Source: Escherichia coli DSM 30083 = JCM 1649 = ATCC 11775
GTDB taxonomy: Bacteria; Pseudomonadota; Gammaproteobacteria; Enterobacterales; Enterobacteriaceae
NCBI RefSeq assembly: GCF_003697165.2
Contig: NZ_CP033091.2
Location: 67,334-131,333 of the forward strand
Length of the DNA stretch: 64,000 nucleotides
Direction: 5' to 3'
Below, in pieces: positions 1 through 9,118 of the stretch (within the stretch, counting starts at the first letter, position 1; each line of letters starts with the position of its first letter). The translations under genes were made by a program, and so were the position numbers. Under the pieces are notes generated by a model that did no database searches, was not told where the DNA came from, and was given only the letters and a program-made list of their open reading frames with translations.

Positions 1-682
1 CACTCTGTGTATCCAGATTCAGCTTGTCTTTCAGCAAAACCGACGCGTCCTTACAGGTCACGAAATTATTATTGCTGTCATAAACGCCCCGCAGCGGGCT
101 GGGGCGGGAAAAAATCAGCGTGTAGGGATCAGCGGAGGCCATCAGCTCCTCCAGCGTGTATTTGTGGTTCAGGTAAATATCCCCCATCACGCAGTTCTGC
201 ACATAATCCTGGAAAAGATTGGCGATTTCCGGATTGCGGGACAAAAAGTCGGTGCTTTTTGATACCAGTTCTGCGCCAAACAGCATCCCCGTTTTGCTGT
301 AGGTGACACTGTCCGGTTGCGTGAAGATCATCTCGTAACTGGCCACCATTGCATGCCCGATACGGGTCGTCAGTGAAAGTGGCATCGCCAGTCCGACCGG
401 TACATTATCCACCCGGTGAACTTTGACCAGGTCACTGTTATCAATAATCTGCACCGATGTGCGGACATTAACCAGCAGGCTGATAAGCACAAACACGGCC
501 ACCCAGCCCAGCAAATCCATCACGTTGTGCCGCTGTACCCACATCACGGCCACCGCGAGAACAGACAATGTGAGCGCAATTTTTTCAATGGAATCCCACG
601 TCCTGGTTCCCATAAAGGCGGCAATGGCGTTCAGGTTATTCCGCAACCACTCACCACCGGCAATCACATAAACTTCATTCAC
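1..682 (-). CDS. traG: TraG, N-terminal part (cut by window edge)
   Basis: Inner-membrane protein of the F transfer apparatus. Its N-terminal part is needed for pilus assembly and its C-terminal part for mating-pair stabilisation and entry exclusion. The frame is open from a GTG start at 682 to the window edge (about 227 codons) and begins MNEVYVIAGG. Hydrophobic segments near residues 34-48 and 55-72 fit membrane insertion. The GTG overlaps the traH stop by four bases, which suggests translational coupling. The rest of the gene (F TraG is over 900 residues) lies outside the window. Confidence 0.95.
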   Translation of the reverse strand, partial: MNEVYVIAGGEWLRNNLNAIAAFMGTRTWDSIEKIALTLSVLAVAVMWVQRHNVMDLLGWVAVFVLISLLVNVRTSVQIIDNSDLVKVHRVDNVPVGLAMPLSLTTRIGHAMVASYEMIFTQPDSVTYSKTGMLFGAELVSKSTDFLSRNPEIANLFQDYVQNCVMGDIYLNHKYTLEELMASADPYTLIFSRPSPLRGVYDSNNNFVTCKDASVLLKDKLNLDTQS

Positions 683-2055
683 AGCGTGCTCCCTCCGAAG
701 TGATAGTTGTTCTGGTAACGACTGAGCATGCGGGCGGAAAGCTGCTGACGCATGTAGCTCATCTGACGATCGACAACCAGCAGCGCATCCTGCTGTACCT
801 GCACCTGCGACTGAAACGCCGCAATCTGCCGGGTGGCATCATTCATGTTGTCGTTAATATGTTCGATAACTGCTTCGTCATAATTTCCTGTGGCCACCAT
901 CGCCCGGGCCTGCTGTATCAGCTCCTGAATGTACTGCAGCAGGATGTCGTAACCGATATAGTCCGTCAGCTGGTAAATCATACTGTTGGAAACACCGAGC
1001 ATCTGCGGGTCAACCAGGTATTTGAAGACGGGGATGGTGGTACTGGAAATAAAGCCTTTTTCCTTGTCATCCAGAGGCGTGTCACTGACCGCCTTGTTCT
1101 GAATGCTGGCCAGAAGTTTAGTAATCTGAGACTTCAGTGCATTATCCCGGCTGATGGTCACCGGTGTGTCTGCCACCACTTTCAGGCATTTATCAGAATC
1201 GTTGCAGTGATAAATTTTTGCTGTGCCGCCTTCCATCATGGCCCGGATAATTGAGCGGTCAGTGGTTCTGGCTGACAAGGGTGTGATTTCGCCGTTAGGA
1301 CCAAACACCAGTGAGCCGGTCAGCGTCATCACAAACTCTTTCAGCTCTTTGTTGCCGTCAAACATTCTGTTTTTGGAAAGCGCATTCCACATGATGTTGA
1401 TGTTTTTGGTCACCCGCTCCTTATCCTTGTCGCTGGCTTTATCCCTGACACTGTCAGATTTCCCGCCAACGGTACATCCCTGCCGGGAAGCCGCCCAGTC
1501 AGCAAAAATATTGCTCTCACCGGCAATGTCCTGACAGACTTTCTGCTGGGACACCTGCGTCCGGGGGAAGAGCCCGCCGATAATCCCCTGTGCCGCCTGG
1601 CAGGAACTGAGGTTCATACTGTTAATGTCGCTTGCCATTTTCTGCAGGAAGTCTTTTGCGGTTTTGATTTCCGGCACCGTTGTCTGCAGGGCAAGGTCAA
1701 AAAAGTAACCGGCAGCATTGCTCATAATCTGCTTAACAAAACGCTGCAGCTGCTCGCCATTAATAAAACTGAACGAGCCGAGATAGGCGTCGATGCCGCC
1801 ACATCCGGCATTGATATCCGGCAGCGTCATGGAAATCAGCTGAACATTTTTGACCTGAGTACGGGCATACAGGGAGCCACCGTAAGCATAACCGGCGGCC
1901 TGCCCCTGCCAGACGCCCGGCTGTGTGGTATTGGAGGCGAAGCCCAGCTTGTTAAAGAACTGATTCATGTCGCTGTTCACATCCGCTGACGCTGCGGGTG
2001 TGACCGTCAGTAAAGCAGCACAAAGAACCAGAAGAGGTTTAATGCGTGGCATCAT
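679..2055 (-). CDS. traH: TraH, F-pilus assembly protein
   Basis: Periplasmic pilus-assembly factor that acts with TraF, TraW, TraU and TrbI in F pilus extension and retraction. The 458 residues are the length of F TraH. An N-terminal signal peptide is visible (about residues 1-24, basic MPRIK then a hydrophobic core ending ASA). Several cysteine pairs in the middle fit a disulfide-bonded periplasmic protein, and the C-terminal third is a likely coiled coil. The start overlaps the preceding small trb gene, and its stop overlaps the traG start. Confidence 0.97.
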   Translation of the reverse strand: MMPRIKPLLVLCAALLTVTPAASADVNSDMNQFFNKLGFASNTTQPGVWQGQAAGYAYGGSLYARTQVKNVQLISMTLPDINAGCGGIDAYLGSFSFINGEQLQRFVKQIMSNAAGYFFDLALQTTVPEIKTAKDFLQKMASDINSMNLSSCQAAQGIIGGLFPRTQVSQQKVCQDIAGESNIFADWAASRQGCTVGGKSDSVRDKASDKDKERVTKNINIMWNALSKNRMFDGNKELKEFVMTLTGSLVFGPNGEITPLSARTTDRSIIRAMMEGGTAKIYHCNDSDKCLKVVADTPVTISRDNALKSQITKLLASIQNKAVSDTPLDDKEKGFISSTTIPVFKYLVDPQMLGVSNSMIYQLTDYIGYDILLQYIQELIQQARAMVATGNYDEAVIEHINDNMNDATRQIAAFQSQVQVQQDALLVVDRQMSYMRQQLSARMLSRYQNNYHFGGSTL

Positions 2056-2354
2056 TCTTGCCCTCCCTTAATGTGTTCTCCCGGCGCATACGACATTTCA
2101 GCAGGAATATCCCGATATTTCCGTCCAGTCCTGCGGCTGTAATATATTTCAGACACCGAAATCCATCCCACAATTGCCACCACAAAAAACACAACAGAAA
2201 CAGAAAAGGTAAGGCACAGCGAAACGACAATTTCTACAGGGCTGGCGGGATAAAAAAGCCCCTGATGGATAAAGGGGATATTCAGGCTGACGATTATTCC
2301 CGTCGCGATGCCGGATATTCCGGCAATGAGTAACACCACCTGCTTATTTCGCAC
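2052..2354 (-). CDS. Small Trb inner-membrane protein (TrbJ/TrbF position)
   Basis: About 100 residues from a GTG start at 2354, which has a GGAGGG ribosome site seven bases upstream and overlaps the end of trbB. Two strongly hydrophobic segments (about residues 5-32 and 40-66) predict an integral membrane protein with a charged C-terminus. In F two genes, trbJ and trbF, lie between trbB and traH; here there is room for only one, so I do not choose a symbol. An upstream ATG at 2447 would give 131 residues but overlaps trbB by about 100 bases. Its transfer role is unclear in the family. Confidence 0.75.
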   Translation of the reverse strand: MRNKQVVLLIAGISGIATGIIVSLNIPFIHQGLFYPASPVEIVVSLCLTFSVSVVFFVVAIVGWISVSEIYYSRRTGRKYRDIPAEMSYAPGEHIKGGQE

Positions 2355-2889
2355 CTTTTTTCCCTCCGTACATCTGCAGAACGGTATCCATCCGCGCCAT
2401 AAAACCGGCAGCATCCGTTGCCCCCTGTAAAAGCGGTAATGCCTCAAGCGTGTTGACGTTGACCAGGAAGGTGGTCGGTGTGGCCACCGGGATATTCGGG
2501 AAGAAGGTCTGCATCACGTCCGGTGGCACCGGCAATGCCTCCGGAAAGGCGGTATCCCCCTGACCATCCAGGGTGTAGGGAAAAACGGAAAAGCCGTACT
2601 GCTGTGCCAGCTGTTTCAGTACCGGGTCAAACTGGTGACAGTAAGGGCAATGCCCCTGCATAAACAGCACCACCTTCCAGTCGGCCAGGTTAACCTGCCT
2701 GCCGTTGCTGAGGCGGAACCAGCGGGGGGCTGGCTTTTCTGTCCTGGCTGACGTGCCTGCTGCCGGTTGTGCAGGCTGCGCGGCCATGCCCTGCGGATTC
2801 CAGAGTCGTTCAATTTCATCCCGGGTGGAGGCCTGCACGGCAGCGGCTGCCAGCAACAGGGTGAACAACAGTGATTTAATGAGAGACAT
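2344..2889 (-). CDS. trbB: TrbB, thioredoxin-like disulfide isomerase
   Basis: Periplasmic thioredoxin-fold protein (181 residues), taken to help fold the cysteine-rich transfer proteins such as TraH, TraU and TraN. The signal peptide covers about residues 1-20. The active-site CXXC is visible as HCPYC near residue 80, followed by the cis-proline region (VATPTTF). It lies between traQ and the small trb gene and overlaps both, as in F. Confidence 0.95.
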   Translation of the reverse strand: MSLIKSLLFTLLLAAAAVQASTRDEIERLWNPQGMAAQPAQPAAGTSARTEKPAPRWFRLSNGRQVNLADWKVVLFMQGHCPYCHQFDPVLKQLAQQYGFSVFPYTLDGQGDTAFPEALPVPPDVMQTFFPNIPVATPTTFLVNVNTLEALPLLQGATDAAGFMARMDTVLQMYGGKKGAK

Positions 2890-3160
2890 GTCTGCCCTCC
2901 TGCTGCCCTTCCATCATGGCCTGTTGCCTGGCTTCCAGTGCCTCACGCTCTTCCCGGCTGACACGGGCAATCCATGCATCCAGCACCTGGTATGCGCCGA
3001 ACAGCACAAGGATGGCCGCAATCAACTCCGCCAGAAAAAAAGCCATCCAGGGTTTGCTGTAAACAAGACGGGCGACGATATGAAACCAGACACCCAGGGA
3101 AAATACCCACATTCCCGTAATATCAAGCCGGGGTAAAGAGAATCTGCGTTTACTTATCAT
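2876..3160 (-). CDS. traQ: TraQ, propilin chaperone
   Basis: Inner-membrane protein of 94 residues that inserts TraA propilin correctly in the membrane before signal peptidase cleavage. Two hydrophobic helices are visible (about residues 14-32 and 38-60), followed by a charged, Glu/Arg/Gln-rich tail. Length and sequence match F TraQ. It overlaps the start of trbB by 14 bases. No gene is called in the 118 bases between it and trbA; in F that area carries antisense artA. Confidence 0.95.
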   Translation of the reverse strand: MISKRRFSLPRLDITGMWVFSLGVWFHIVARLVYSKPWMAFFLAELIAAILVLFGAYQVLDAWIARVSREEREALEARQQAMMEGQQEGRHVSH

Positions 3161-3278
3161 GTTAAACTCCGGTTATTATTTACATGAGAGTATTTATGTC
3201 TGTAATATTCGCGTTTGTGTGATATTAATCAGATCAACCTCATTATTTTGTATGGTTTTTATTACCGTTTTATATGAC

Positions 3279-3626
3279 TTAGCCTGTCATAAGCCCCCTT
3301 ATAAAAAACCACATCACTCCGGACCATACTGATGACAACATAATACAGATAAATATTCTTCTGAACCCGTCGAAGCTCGTAACGTTCGGTAATGAGCAAA
3401 TAACCATTGGAACAACCATTGCTGCGCCCTGATTCATAATTGCACCACACAGAAACCAGAGACTGGCAGTCAGTACATATAAACACGCGATATTAATAAC
3501 AAGGAAAACCAGTGAGCTCAGGAGAAACATTTTCCTGTCATTACGCTCAGAAAAGAAATAACCGGCAATAATGACAAATATTAACAGAACAACACCTGTA
3601 AACATTTTCAAACAATCTTCACTCAT
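3279..3626 (-). CDS. trbA: TrbA, F transfer region inner-membrane protein
   Basis: A 115-residue, very hydrophobic protein with at least three predicted membrane helices. It matches F TrbA in length and position between traF and traQ. Its role in transfer is not known; F mutants in such trb genes are largely transfer-proficient. Compared with my memory of the F protein, the middle segment (about residues 65-85) seems to diverge. Confidence 0.9.
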   Translation of the reverse strand: MSEDCLKMFTGVVLLIFVIIAGYFFSERNDRKMFLLSSLVFLVINIACLYVLTASLWFLCGAIMNQGAAMVVPMVICSLPNVTSFDGFRRIFICIMLSSVWSGVMWFFIRGLMTG

Positions 3627-3641
3627 AAATCAAATCCGCGA

Positions 3642-4385
3642 TTAAAAATTGGGTTTAAAATCTTCAGAAACGTTCAGGAATTGTTTTGCCAGGTAGTCCT
3701 GCGAAATAAAACCGTATGATAACGGGCGAACACTGCCCTGTTTCGGGTCAACCAGCATCATGGCCGGGAAATATTTCACGCCGAGGCGCTGCGCCTGCCC
3801 CTGGTCAGTCCTGGAATCCGGCAACAGCGGATTAATCACGCCATCCACGGAAACGGGAATAACACTCAGACCATAGGTATCCCTGAAGCCATTAATGACC
3901 TGCGCCAGCTGCCCGTCGATGGGGTCCTGCCCCCGGTAAAAGAACATGATGCCGTAGTGTTCAGCCAGTTTCGCAATGGCCTGTCGCTGCTGCACCTGGT
4001 CTGCCGCCAGCTGGTTCCGGACCGTGCCGTTGTAATGGCTGTACTGCAGGTTATAGTCCAGTTCGGGATGCGCCAGCATGGCTTTTTTGGCGCTCATGGT
4101 GAAAAGCCCGGCCTGCTGAGTCCAGTAATTCTGCAGCCGGAAATATTTCACAAAATTATCCACGCCGGGATACAGAATAGCTTCATACAGCGCCCGCTTT
4201 GTTGCCGTCTGCAGTGCGGCCAGTTTCTGCATAATGTCCGGCTCCTGACGGGAGGCTGCAGGTACTGGTTTATTTTCTTTTTCCTTCGGATTTATTTTCT
4301 CGTTATACCACTGCCAGCCTGCATCTTTTCCTGACGCCGGAAAAATAAAGCAGCAGAGTAACAGTGGCAGTAATGCTTTATTCAT
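3642..4385 (-). CDS. traF: TraF, pilus assembly thioredoxin-like protein
   Basis: Periplasmic pilus-assembly protein of 247 residues from the MNKALL start. An upstream in-frame ATG at 4415 would add 10 residues but would lie deeper inside trbE. The signal peptide is clear (LLPLLLCCFIFPASG). The C-terminal half has a thioredoxin fold without the CXXC pair, as known for F TraF. Known partners are TraH, TraW and TraU. The start overlaps the end of trbE by eight bases. Confidence 0.95.
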   Translation of the reverse strand: MNKALLPLLLCCFIFPASGKDAGWQWYNEKINPKEKENKPVPAASRQEPDIMQKLAALQTATKRALYEAILYPGVDNFVKYFRLQNYWTQQAGLFTMSAKKAMLAHPELDYNLQYSHYNGTVRNQLAADQVQQRQAIAKLAEHYGIMFFYRGQDPIDGQLAQVINGFRDTYGLSVIPVSVDGVINPLLPDSRTDQGQAQRLGVKYFPAMMLVDPKQGSVRPLSYGFISQDYLAKQFLNVSEDFKPNF

Positions 4386-4638
4386 CTTCATTCCTTTCAT
4401 CACTTTTTCTTTCATCAGGTTTCTGCAGGTCAGTCAGGGCAGAAAAACAAAAATACAGAATAAACAGGAGCACACCGGAGTAAAAAATAACGAAAGCAGC
4501 AGCAAGTATCTCACCTGCAGTGGTTTCTTTTACCGTATCCCACGACCAGATAATTACCGGGGAAATGACAATCGCTGTAATCAAAAGCCGGATAAGAAAA
4601 TCAATAAAACGGTTCGACGTGAATATGACTTTCATCAT
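4378..4638 (-). CDS. trbE: TrbE, small inner-membrane protein
   Basis: An 86-residue protein with two hydrophobic segments (about residues 9-28 and 43-66) and a very charged C-terminus (DERKSDERNEDE). It matches F TrbE in length and position between traN and traF. Its function is unknown; it is not needed for F transfer in the laboratory. Confidence 0.92.
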   Translation of the reverse strand: MMKVIFTSNRFIDFLIRLLITAIVISPVIIWSWDTVKETTAGEILAAAFVIFYSGVLLFILYFCFSALTDLQKPDERKSDERNEDE

Positions 4639-4661
4639 TTTCCCCGGTTATTTTCCCTACC

Positions 4662-6470
4662 TTACTGTCCTGCCTGTTTCAGCTGGTCAGCAATCTGCTC
4701 TTTCACTTTCTGCGTCAGAACACCACTGTCCGGGATTTTCTGGTTATTCATCAGGTCTTCGTAGAAGTTAGTGAAATCCAGTCTGTCGAACTGAATTTTC
4801 TGCAGCTCATCAACCGTAATCCCCCGACAGTCAGGATGCTTCGCACTGCCAAAACTGATACGCAGCTGTCCGTTGCGCCCCTGCTGCTGGACTATCTGCG
4901 CCAGCTTCGAATCAAACTGACAGTAACTGCGTTTTTTCTCCAGGCAGACACCCAGCACTTTCTTCGAACAGAACTCTCCGACACTGACGGTCAGTTTGTT
5001 TGATTTTGCTTTAGCCAGGGCTTTTTCATCACTGCTGCATTTGGCCAGCCCGATATCCTGTCCCCAGCCGCTGTCCTTACAGCAGTTGCTGTATCCGGCT
5101 GCAGCCTTCTTACAAAATTTCGCCTGACCGGTGAAAGCACGGACATCCACCCCGTTCAGCGCCGCAACATCCTTACCTGCTGCGGCCAGTGCCGCCAGCT
5201 GAGAAACGGCTTCGGCAAAATCATTACTCTTCCCGCTCTGAGCCTTATCGCATTCGCCATCGAGACAGAAGACGTCTCCCCCACAGACCATCACTTTCCC
5301 GGATGTTTTTGACTCACAGGAGTACGTGGCATATTCATGCAGACAGGCACCTTCTTCGGAGTAAAAGGTGCACTGGTGTGACACCAGGGTACAGGCAGGA
5401 TTGTCGGCGTAGGTCTGACAGGTTCCCTTGTCTGCTGACTGTGTGACATACGTGTCCCGGTATGCCCAGCAGCTCTGGTACATGCTGTATGACTGACCGT
5501 CTTTCACCAGCGTCCTGTTCCCGCCAGCCTCCGTACATTCTGTTTTTGTCAGTTTCCCCAGCTCCTTGCTGAACGGGCAGCTTTCAGACCAGACAACATA
5601 CGGGGTGTACGAGGCTTTTTTTACCCTGACAACCAGACGCAGCTTCATTGCCGTATGACGTTTGAATTTTGTATTCCCGACCCGGACGGGGTGAGATGAC
5701 GTAAAAGCAACACCGGCAGTCAGTGTTTTCTGTACTGGTGTAAATGAGGCATCTGCTGAGTATTTGGCATTCCAGCTCAGTGGGGTTCCCAGTACTGTAA
5801 TTGTCATAGGTACACTCTTCTGCAGGTAAGTACGACTCCAGCTGTAATGCGCATTGACAATTTCACCGGTAACGGGAGAGGTAATGGAGACAACATACTG
5901 ACCATTCACTTCACGTGCAGGTAGCTGACTCATTTCATACTCCAGCGTCCGGGTTTCCCATGTGGTACTCCCCTGCAGCTCCATACGGGCAGTTCGTGTG
6001 CAGTACTGCTCCACCTGTAAATCCCGCTCACAGGTGTAATTCGTGTATTCACTCCGGCTAATCTCCTGCGCACTGCACTGCTGCCCGGTGTTTCCCACAA
6101 TGCTGTCAGCCCGGTTCACCACATCCCTGCCGGTCTGGATAAACGGTGCATCCGGTGAAAGAATGTCTTTCGGCTTGTTCATGAATGACTCTGTGATGGT
6201 TTTTCCGGTTTCACCGGTCGCCCATTCCGTGGTGCCGTCATTTTTCAGGCCGCCATCCCCGCCGGCAGTCACGCCACCGTAGTATTTTGTCTCGTCCGGA
6301 TTCGCGTTATAGCCGGGGATACTCTCCTGTGGCTTAAAGCCCTGAATACTGCTGCTTCCCTGCCCTTTGATCTGGTGAGCAAAATCAGAACCGGCCCGGT
6401 AATCACTGTTGCTGTCAGCCTGTGCCATGCCGGCAACCAGAGCCAGTATCAGAGGTAAAATACGTTTCAT
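4662..6470 (-). CDS. traN: TraN, outer-membrane mating-pair stabilisation adhesin
   Basis: Cysteine-rich outer-membrane protein of 602 residues, with signal peptide MKRILPLILALVAGMAQA. TraN stabilises mating pairs by binding a recipient outer-membrane protein, and different F-like plasmids carry different tip sequences with different receptors. More than 20 cysteines are visible, many in CX(2-5)C pairs, which fits heavy disulfide bonding and dependence on TrbB/DsbA. The variable tip is expected around residues 160-330; I cannot assign a receptor class from reading alone. Confidence 0.97.
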   Translation of the reverse strand: MKRILPLILALVAGMAQADSNSDYRAGSDFAHQIKGQGSSSIQGFKPQESIPGYNANPDETKYYGGVTAGGDGGLKNDGTTEWATGETGKTITESFMNKPKDILSPDAPFIQTGRDVVNRADSIVGNTGQQCSAQEISRSEYTNYTCERDLQVEQYCTRTARMELQGSTTWETRTLEYEMSQLPAREVNGQYVVSITSPVTGEIVNAHYSWSRTYLQKSVPMTITVLGTPLSWNAKYSADASFTPVQKTLTAGVAFTSSHPVRVGNTKFKRHTAMKLRLVVRVKKASYTPYVVWSESCPFSKELGKLTKTECTEAGGNRTLVKDGQSYSMYQSCWAYRDTYVTQSADKGTCQTYADNPACTLVSHQCTFYSEEGACLHEYATYSCESKTSGKVMVCGGDVFCLDGECDKAQSGKSNDFAEAVSQLAALAAAGKDVAALNGVDVRAFTGQAKFCKKAAAGYSNCCKDSGWGQDIGLAKCSSDEKALAKAKSNKLTVSVGEFCSKKVLGVCLEKKRSYCQFDSKLAQIVQQQGRNGQLRISFGSAKHPDCRGITVDELQKIQFDRLDFTNFYEDLMNNQKIPDSGVLTQKVKEQIADQLKQAGQ

Positions 6471-7108
6471 TTCCCGGAAACTCCTTTCCCTGCCAGTAAA
6501 TCATGAGCCACCTGCCGGCAGTCACCCGTGGCGGCCACTTTCTCCAGCGCCTGGCCGACCCGCAGGTTTCCCCGGATGATGTCGTATCCCTGACTGCAGA
6601 ACACCACCAGTGCCGGTACACTGCGAATGCCGTACTGTGAAAACAGCGTCGGGTCGATCTGAACACCATCAGTCGCGCCGTCTTTCACCAGGGACAGCAC
6701 GGCTTCAGCGGTGGTCTTCAGGTCATTGTTCACCATGCCCCGCAGTGTGGCGGGTATACCGTAGTGCCGGGTTTCGCCCAGCATTCGTTTCAGCCCCTCT
6801 TCGGGAATGGAAAACGACACAAAATACAGAGCACCCTGCCGGGGTTTCCCGTCCTGCGAAGCCTGCTGTTTACGAACCAGCTCATCCAGGAAATGGTTAT
6901 CTGAACGCTGAAGGGGGTTTTCCAGCACCTGCTTCTCCGCCCAGGCTTTCAGCTGATGGTCAGGTTTTTCACGCAGTTGTCTGCTTAAATTTTCCTGCTG
7001 CTTCAGGAACTGGCGGTTTTCAGGAGTGTTCACGTTTTCTGACGCCATAACCGCCCCGTTCAGCATCATCAGCAGTGCTGCCAGAGATTTCATACTCAGC
7101 TTCATCAT
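6467..7108 (-). CDS. trbC: TrbC, pilus assembly protein
   Basis: Periplasmic protein of 213 residues with an N-terminal signal peptide ending near MASEN, needed for F pilus assembly and known to interact with TraW. The C-terminal part has the TrbC_Ftype thioredoxin-like pattern with a lone VFCSQGYD motif. Its stop overlaps the traN start by four bases. Confidence 0.95.
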   Translation of the reverse strand: MMKLSMKSLAALLMMLNGAVMASENVNTPENRQFLKQQENLSRQLREKPDHQLKAWAEKQVLENPLQRSDNHFLDELVRKQQASQDGKPRQGALYFVSFSIPEEGLKRMLGETRHYGIPATLRGMVNNDLKTTAEAVLSLVKDGATDGVQIDPTLFSQYGIRSVPALVVFCSQGYDIIRGNLRVGQALEKVAATGDCRQVAHDLLAGKGVSGK

Positions 7109-7113
7109 TCACC

Positions 7114-8106
7114 TCACAGGAAGACACAGTTACGTTTACGCCACATCAGGTAGCCGAAGTTTTTCTTTGTATTGGGCGGATTTTTCCCGGTTTCCCAGCG
7201 GGTCACACTGCGCCCGAACGGGTGGCACTGTCCGCTGTCCGGGTACATATTCACCATCTGGTAACGCCAGCGTTCTTTGGGCAGGATTGGGGACGGATAT
7301 TCATTACAGACGGCGTTATTTTTCCCGATGGTTTCCATAATCATGCCCTGACGGTGCAGCTTGAACGCCATGCGTTCACTGACCAGCAGGGAGGACTGCA
7401 ACGGACTGGACTCATTACTCACCCAGCCATTGAACGGGTACATACTGCCCTGCGAACCGGCACACCAGAACAGAACATCGAGAGGCATATTAAAGGCGCT
7501 GGCAATGGCATCTGCTGCACAGGCCCCCTGTGCTATCGGATTGGCAAAGATGACAGCTTCCGGATTGAGAATGGTGGTCAGGCTGCTGTCCGTCCAGGTG
7601 GGGTCGATTTCAGAAAGATAAGCGATATCCAGGTCACCACCTTCCAGACAGCCCAGCGATGTGATGATGTTAAGCCAGTACGTCAGCGGGTATTTGTACC
7701 AGTGAACGTGATAGAACGCCCCGTTCACCTGCTTCTCATCCTTTTTCGCCGTTCCCTGTGCCGTTTTACCAAAAGCCGGCAGGCTGAAGCCCAGGTTAAC
7801 CATGCATCCCGGTGATCGGGTGACGTCCGTCAGCGCCATCGGCTCCCAGTAACCAATGGCCAGCCCGATACGCCTGAACAGCGGCGGCGGTGCCGGACAA
7901 ATCTGAATGGGCATCGACGGGTTCGCCGTGTCGGGGACCTTACCCTGACTGACTTTGATACTGCCCAGCGAGAGCGGGAAAATACAGCTCCAGCAGATAT
8001 CCGTGATCGGGTTTACAAAACGCCCCTCACAGGCAGAATCCGCAGACGCTGCAGGGACATGACCGGCGAGAAGGAATAACATCAGCAGCCACAGGCTTCG
8101 CTTCAT
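7114..8106 (-). CDS. traU: TraU, DNA transfer / pilus assembly protein
   Basis: Periplasmic protein of 330 residues, signal peptide at residues 1-22 (ending ASA), with many conserved cysteines (for example CWSC near residue 38). TraU is more important for DNA transfer than for pilus synthesis. Sequence and length match F TraU. It overlaps traW by four bases and is separated from trbC by a short gap. Confidence 0.97.
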   Translation of the reverse strand: MKRSLWLLMLFLLAGHVPAASADSACEGRFVNPITDICWSCIFPLSLGSIKVSQGKVPDTANPSMPIQICPAPPPLFRRIGLAIGYWEPMALTDVTRSPGCMVNLGFSLPAFGKTAQGTAKKDEKQVNGAFYHVHWYKYPLTYWLNIITSLGCLEGGDLDIAYLSEIDPTWTDSSLTTILNPEAVIFANPIAQGACAADAIASAFNMPLDVLFWCAGSQGSMYPFNGWVSNESSPLQSSLLVSERMAFKLHRQGMIMETIGKNNAVCNEYPSPILPKERWRYQMVNMYPDSGQCHPFGRSVTRWETGKNPPNTKKNFGYLMWRKRNCVFL

Positions 8107-8735
8107 TTTCTGCCCTCCTCTGCCGGAATAAATTCCACCTTCAGGAAGCGATCGCCGGGAACGGCGCTCACCCGTGCCGGGACCTGATCAATGCCGAGGC
8201 GCTGGCAGAGCACACCGTTCTGGTCAAAGTAAACACGGCTGTCCAGAGACTTCTGCATCTCCGGGATACTGCCCTGCACGAGGATAATTTTGCTCTCCAG
8301 TGTGGGCGGCGTCTGGCGTTTCATCCAGGCCACCTGCGCCGGATCATCGCCATTGATGAAATACAGCGTCTGGTTAAAAGGAACATACTGCAGCGGATTC
8401 ATCACTTCACCCTGACGGGCAAACACCCGCCCTTCGTTATCCCGGATATCCGCAGCCAGTCTGACGGACGGGTCAAACAACCGGCTGCCGTATTTCTCCG
8501 TGCGTCCGATACCGGGCACGGCAGGGGGCCGCAGACTGTTGCGGATCACCCGCTCCTTAAAGGCATCCATTTTCCGGCCCATCTCACCGGACTGCTCCAG
8601 TGCCGTCAGGCGCTGCATGATCACCGTCAGCATGTCCGGCTCCTTTACCGGCCACAGATCGCCCCAGGTACCAAGATCGGCGGCGGCCACACTCTGCCCC
8701 CATATCAGCAGGGCAATCAGCCCCCGGCATCTCAT
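8103..8735 (-). CDS. traW: TraW, pilus assembly protein
   Basis: Periplasmic protein of 210 residues from MRCRGLIALL, which carries the signal peptide. A longer in-frame start at 8849 would lie inside trbI and remove the signal peptide from the N-terminus, so I reject it. TraW interacts with TrbC in F. The start overlaps the trbI stop by four bases. Confidence 0.95.
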   Translation of the reverse strand: MRCRGLIALLIWGQSVAAADLGTWGDLWPVKEPDMLTVIMQRLTALEQSGEMGRKMDAFKERVIRNSLRPPAVPGIGRTEKYGSRLFDPSVRLAADIRDNEGRVFARQGEVMNPLQYVPFNQTLYFINGDDPAQVAWMKRQTPPTLESKIILVQGSIPEMQKSLDSRVYFDQNGVLCQRLGIDQVPARVSAVPGDRFLKVEFIPAEEGRK

Positions 8736-9118
8736 GGCTCCGCCCTCATTCGCCGGGCGATATCCTGCTGGATTTCCCGGGTGATATCCGGAGCCCCCTG
8801 TACCACGGCAGGCGACACCAGAATGACCGCGTGGTGTTTCTGCTGCCATGCCTGCAGGCTGGCTTCCAGTGCCGTGTTAAAACGCGCTGAAAGGGCTTTT
8901 GACTGTGCTTCTGACAGTTGTTTCTGACTGGCGCTGTCAAAAAACGCATCCACGGTCTGTTTCATGTTGAAGGCGGCAGTCACCGGTGCGTTCAGTCTGA
9001 CAATGCCGTAACTGATGGCTGCGTTCAGTAACACCATTGCCAGGCATCCCGGCACCGTCCACCACCAGTGGCTGCGTCGGGGGGCTGTAACGTCAGTCGT
9101 TTTTTGCGTTGTGGTCAT
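8732..9118 (-). CDS. trbI: TrbI, inner-membrane pilus protein
   Basis: A 128-residue bitopic membrane protein: a short cytoplasmic N-terminus rich in Thr and basic residues, one membrane helix (about residues 20-42), then a periplasmic coiled coil. It affects F pilus retraction. It overlaps the traC stop by four bases. Confidence 0.95.
   Translation of the reverse strand: MTTTQKTTDVTAPRRSHWWWTVPGCLAMVLLNAAISYGIVRLNAPVTAAFNMKQTVDAFFDSASQKQLSEAQSKALSARFNTALEASLQAWQQKHHAVILVSPAVVQGAPDITREIQQDIARRMRAEP

Noticed and set aside
2705..3136. Plus-strand frame of 143 codons across trbB/traQ, a possible artA
   Set aside because: F artA lies antisense in this area, but I could not match the sequence, and the frame is explained by antisense reading of trbB and traQ.
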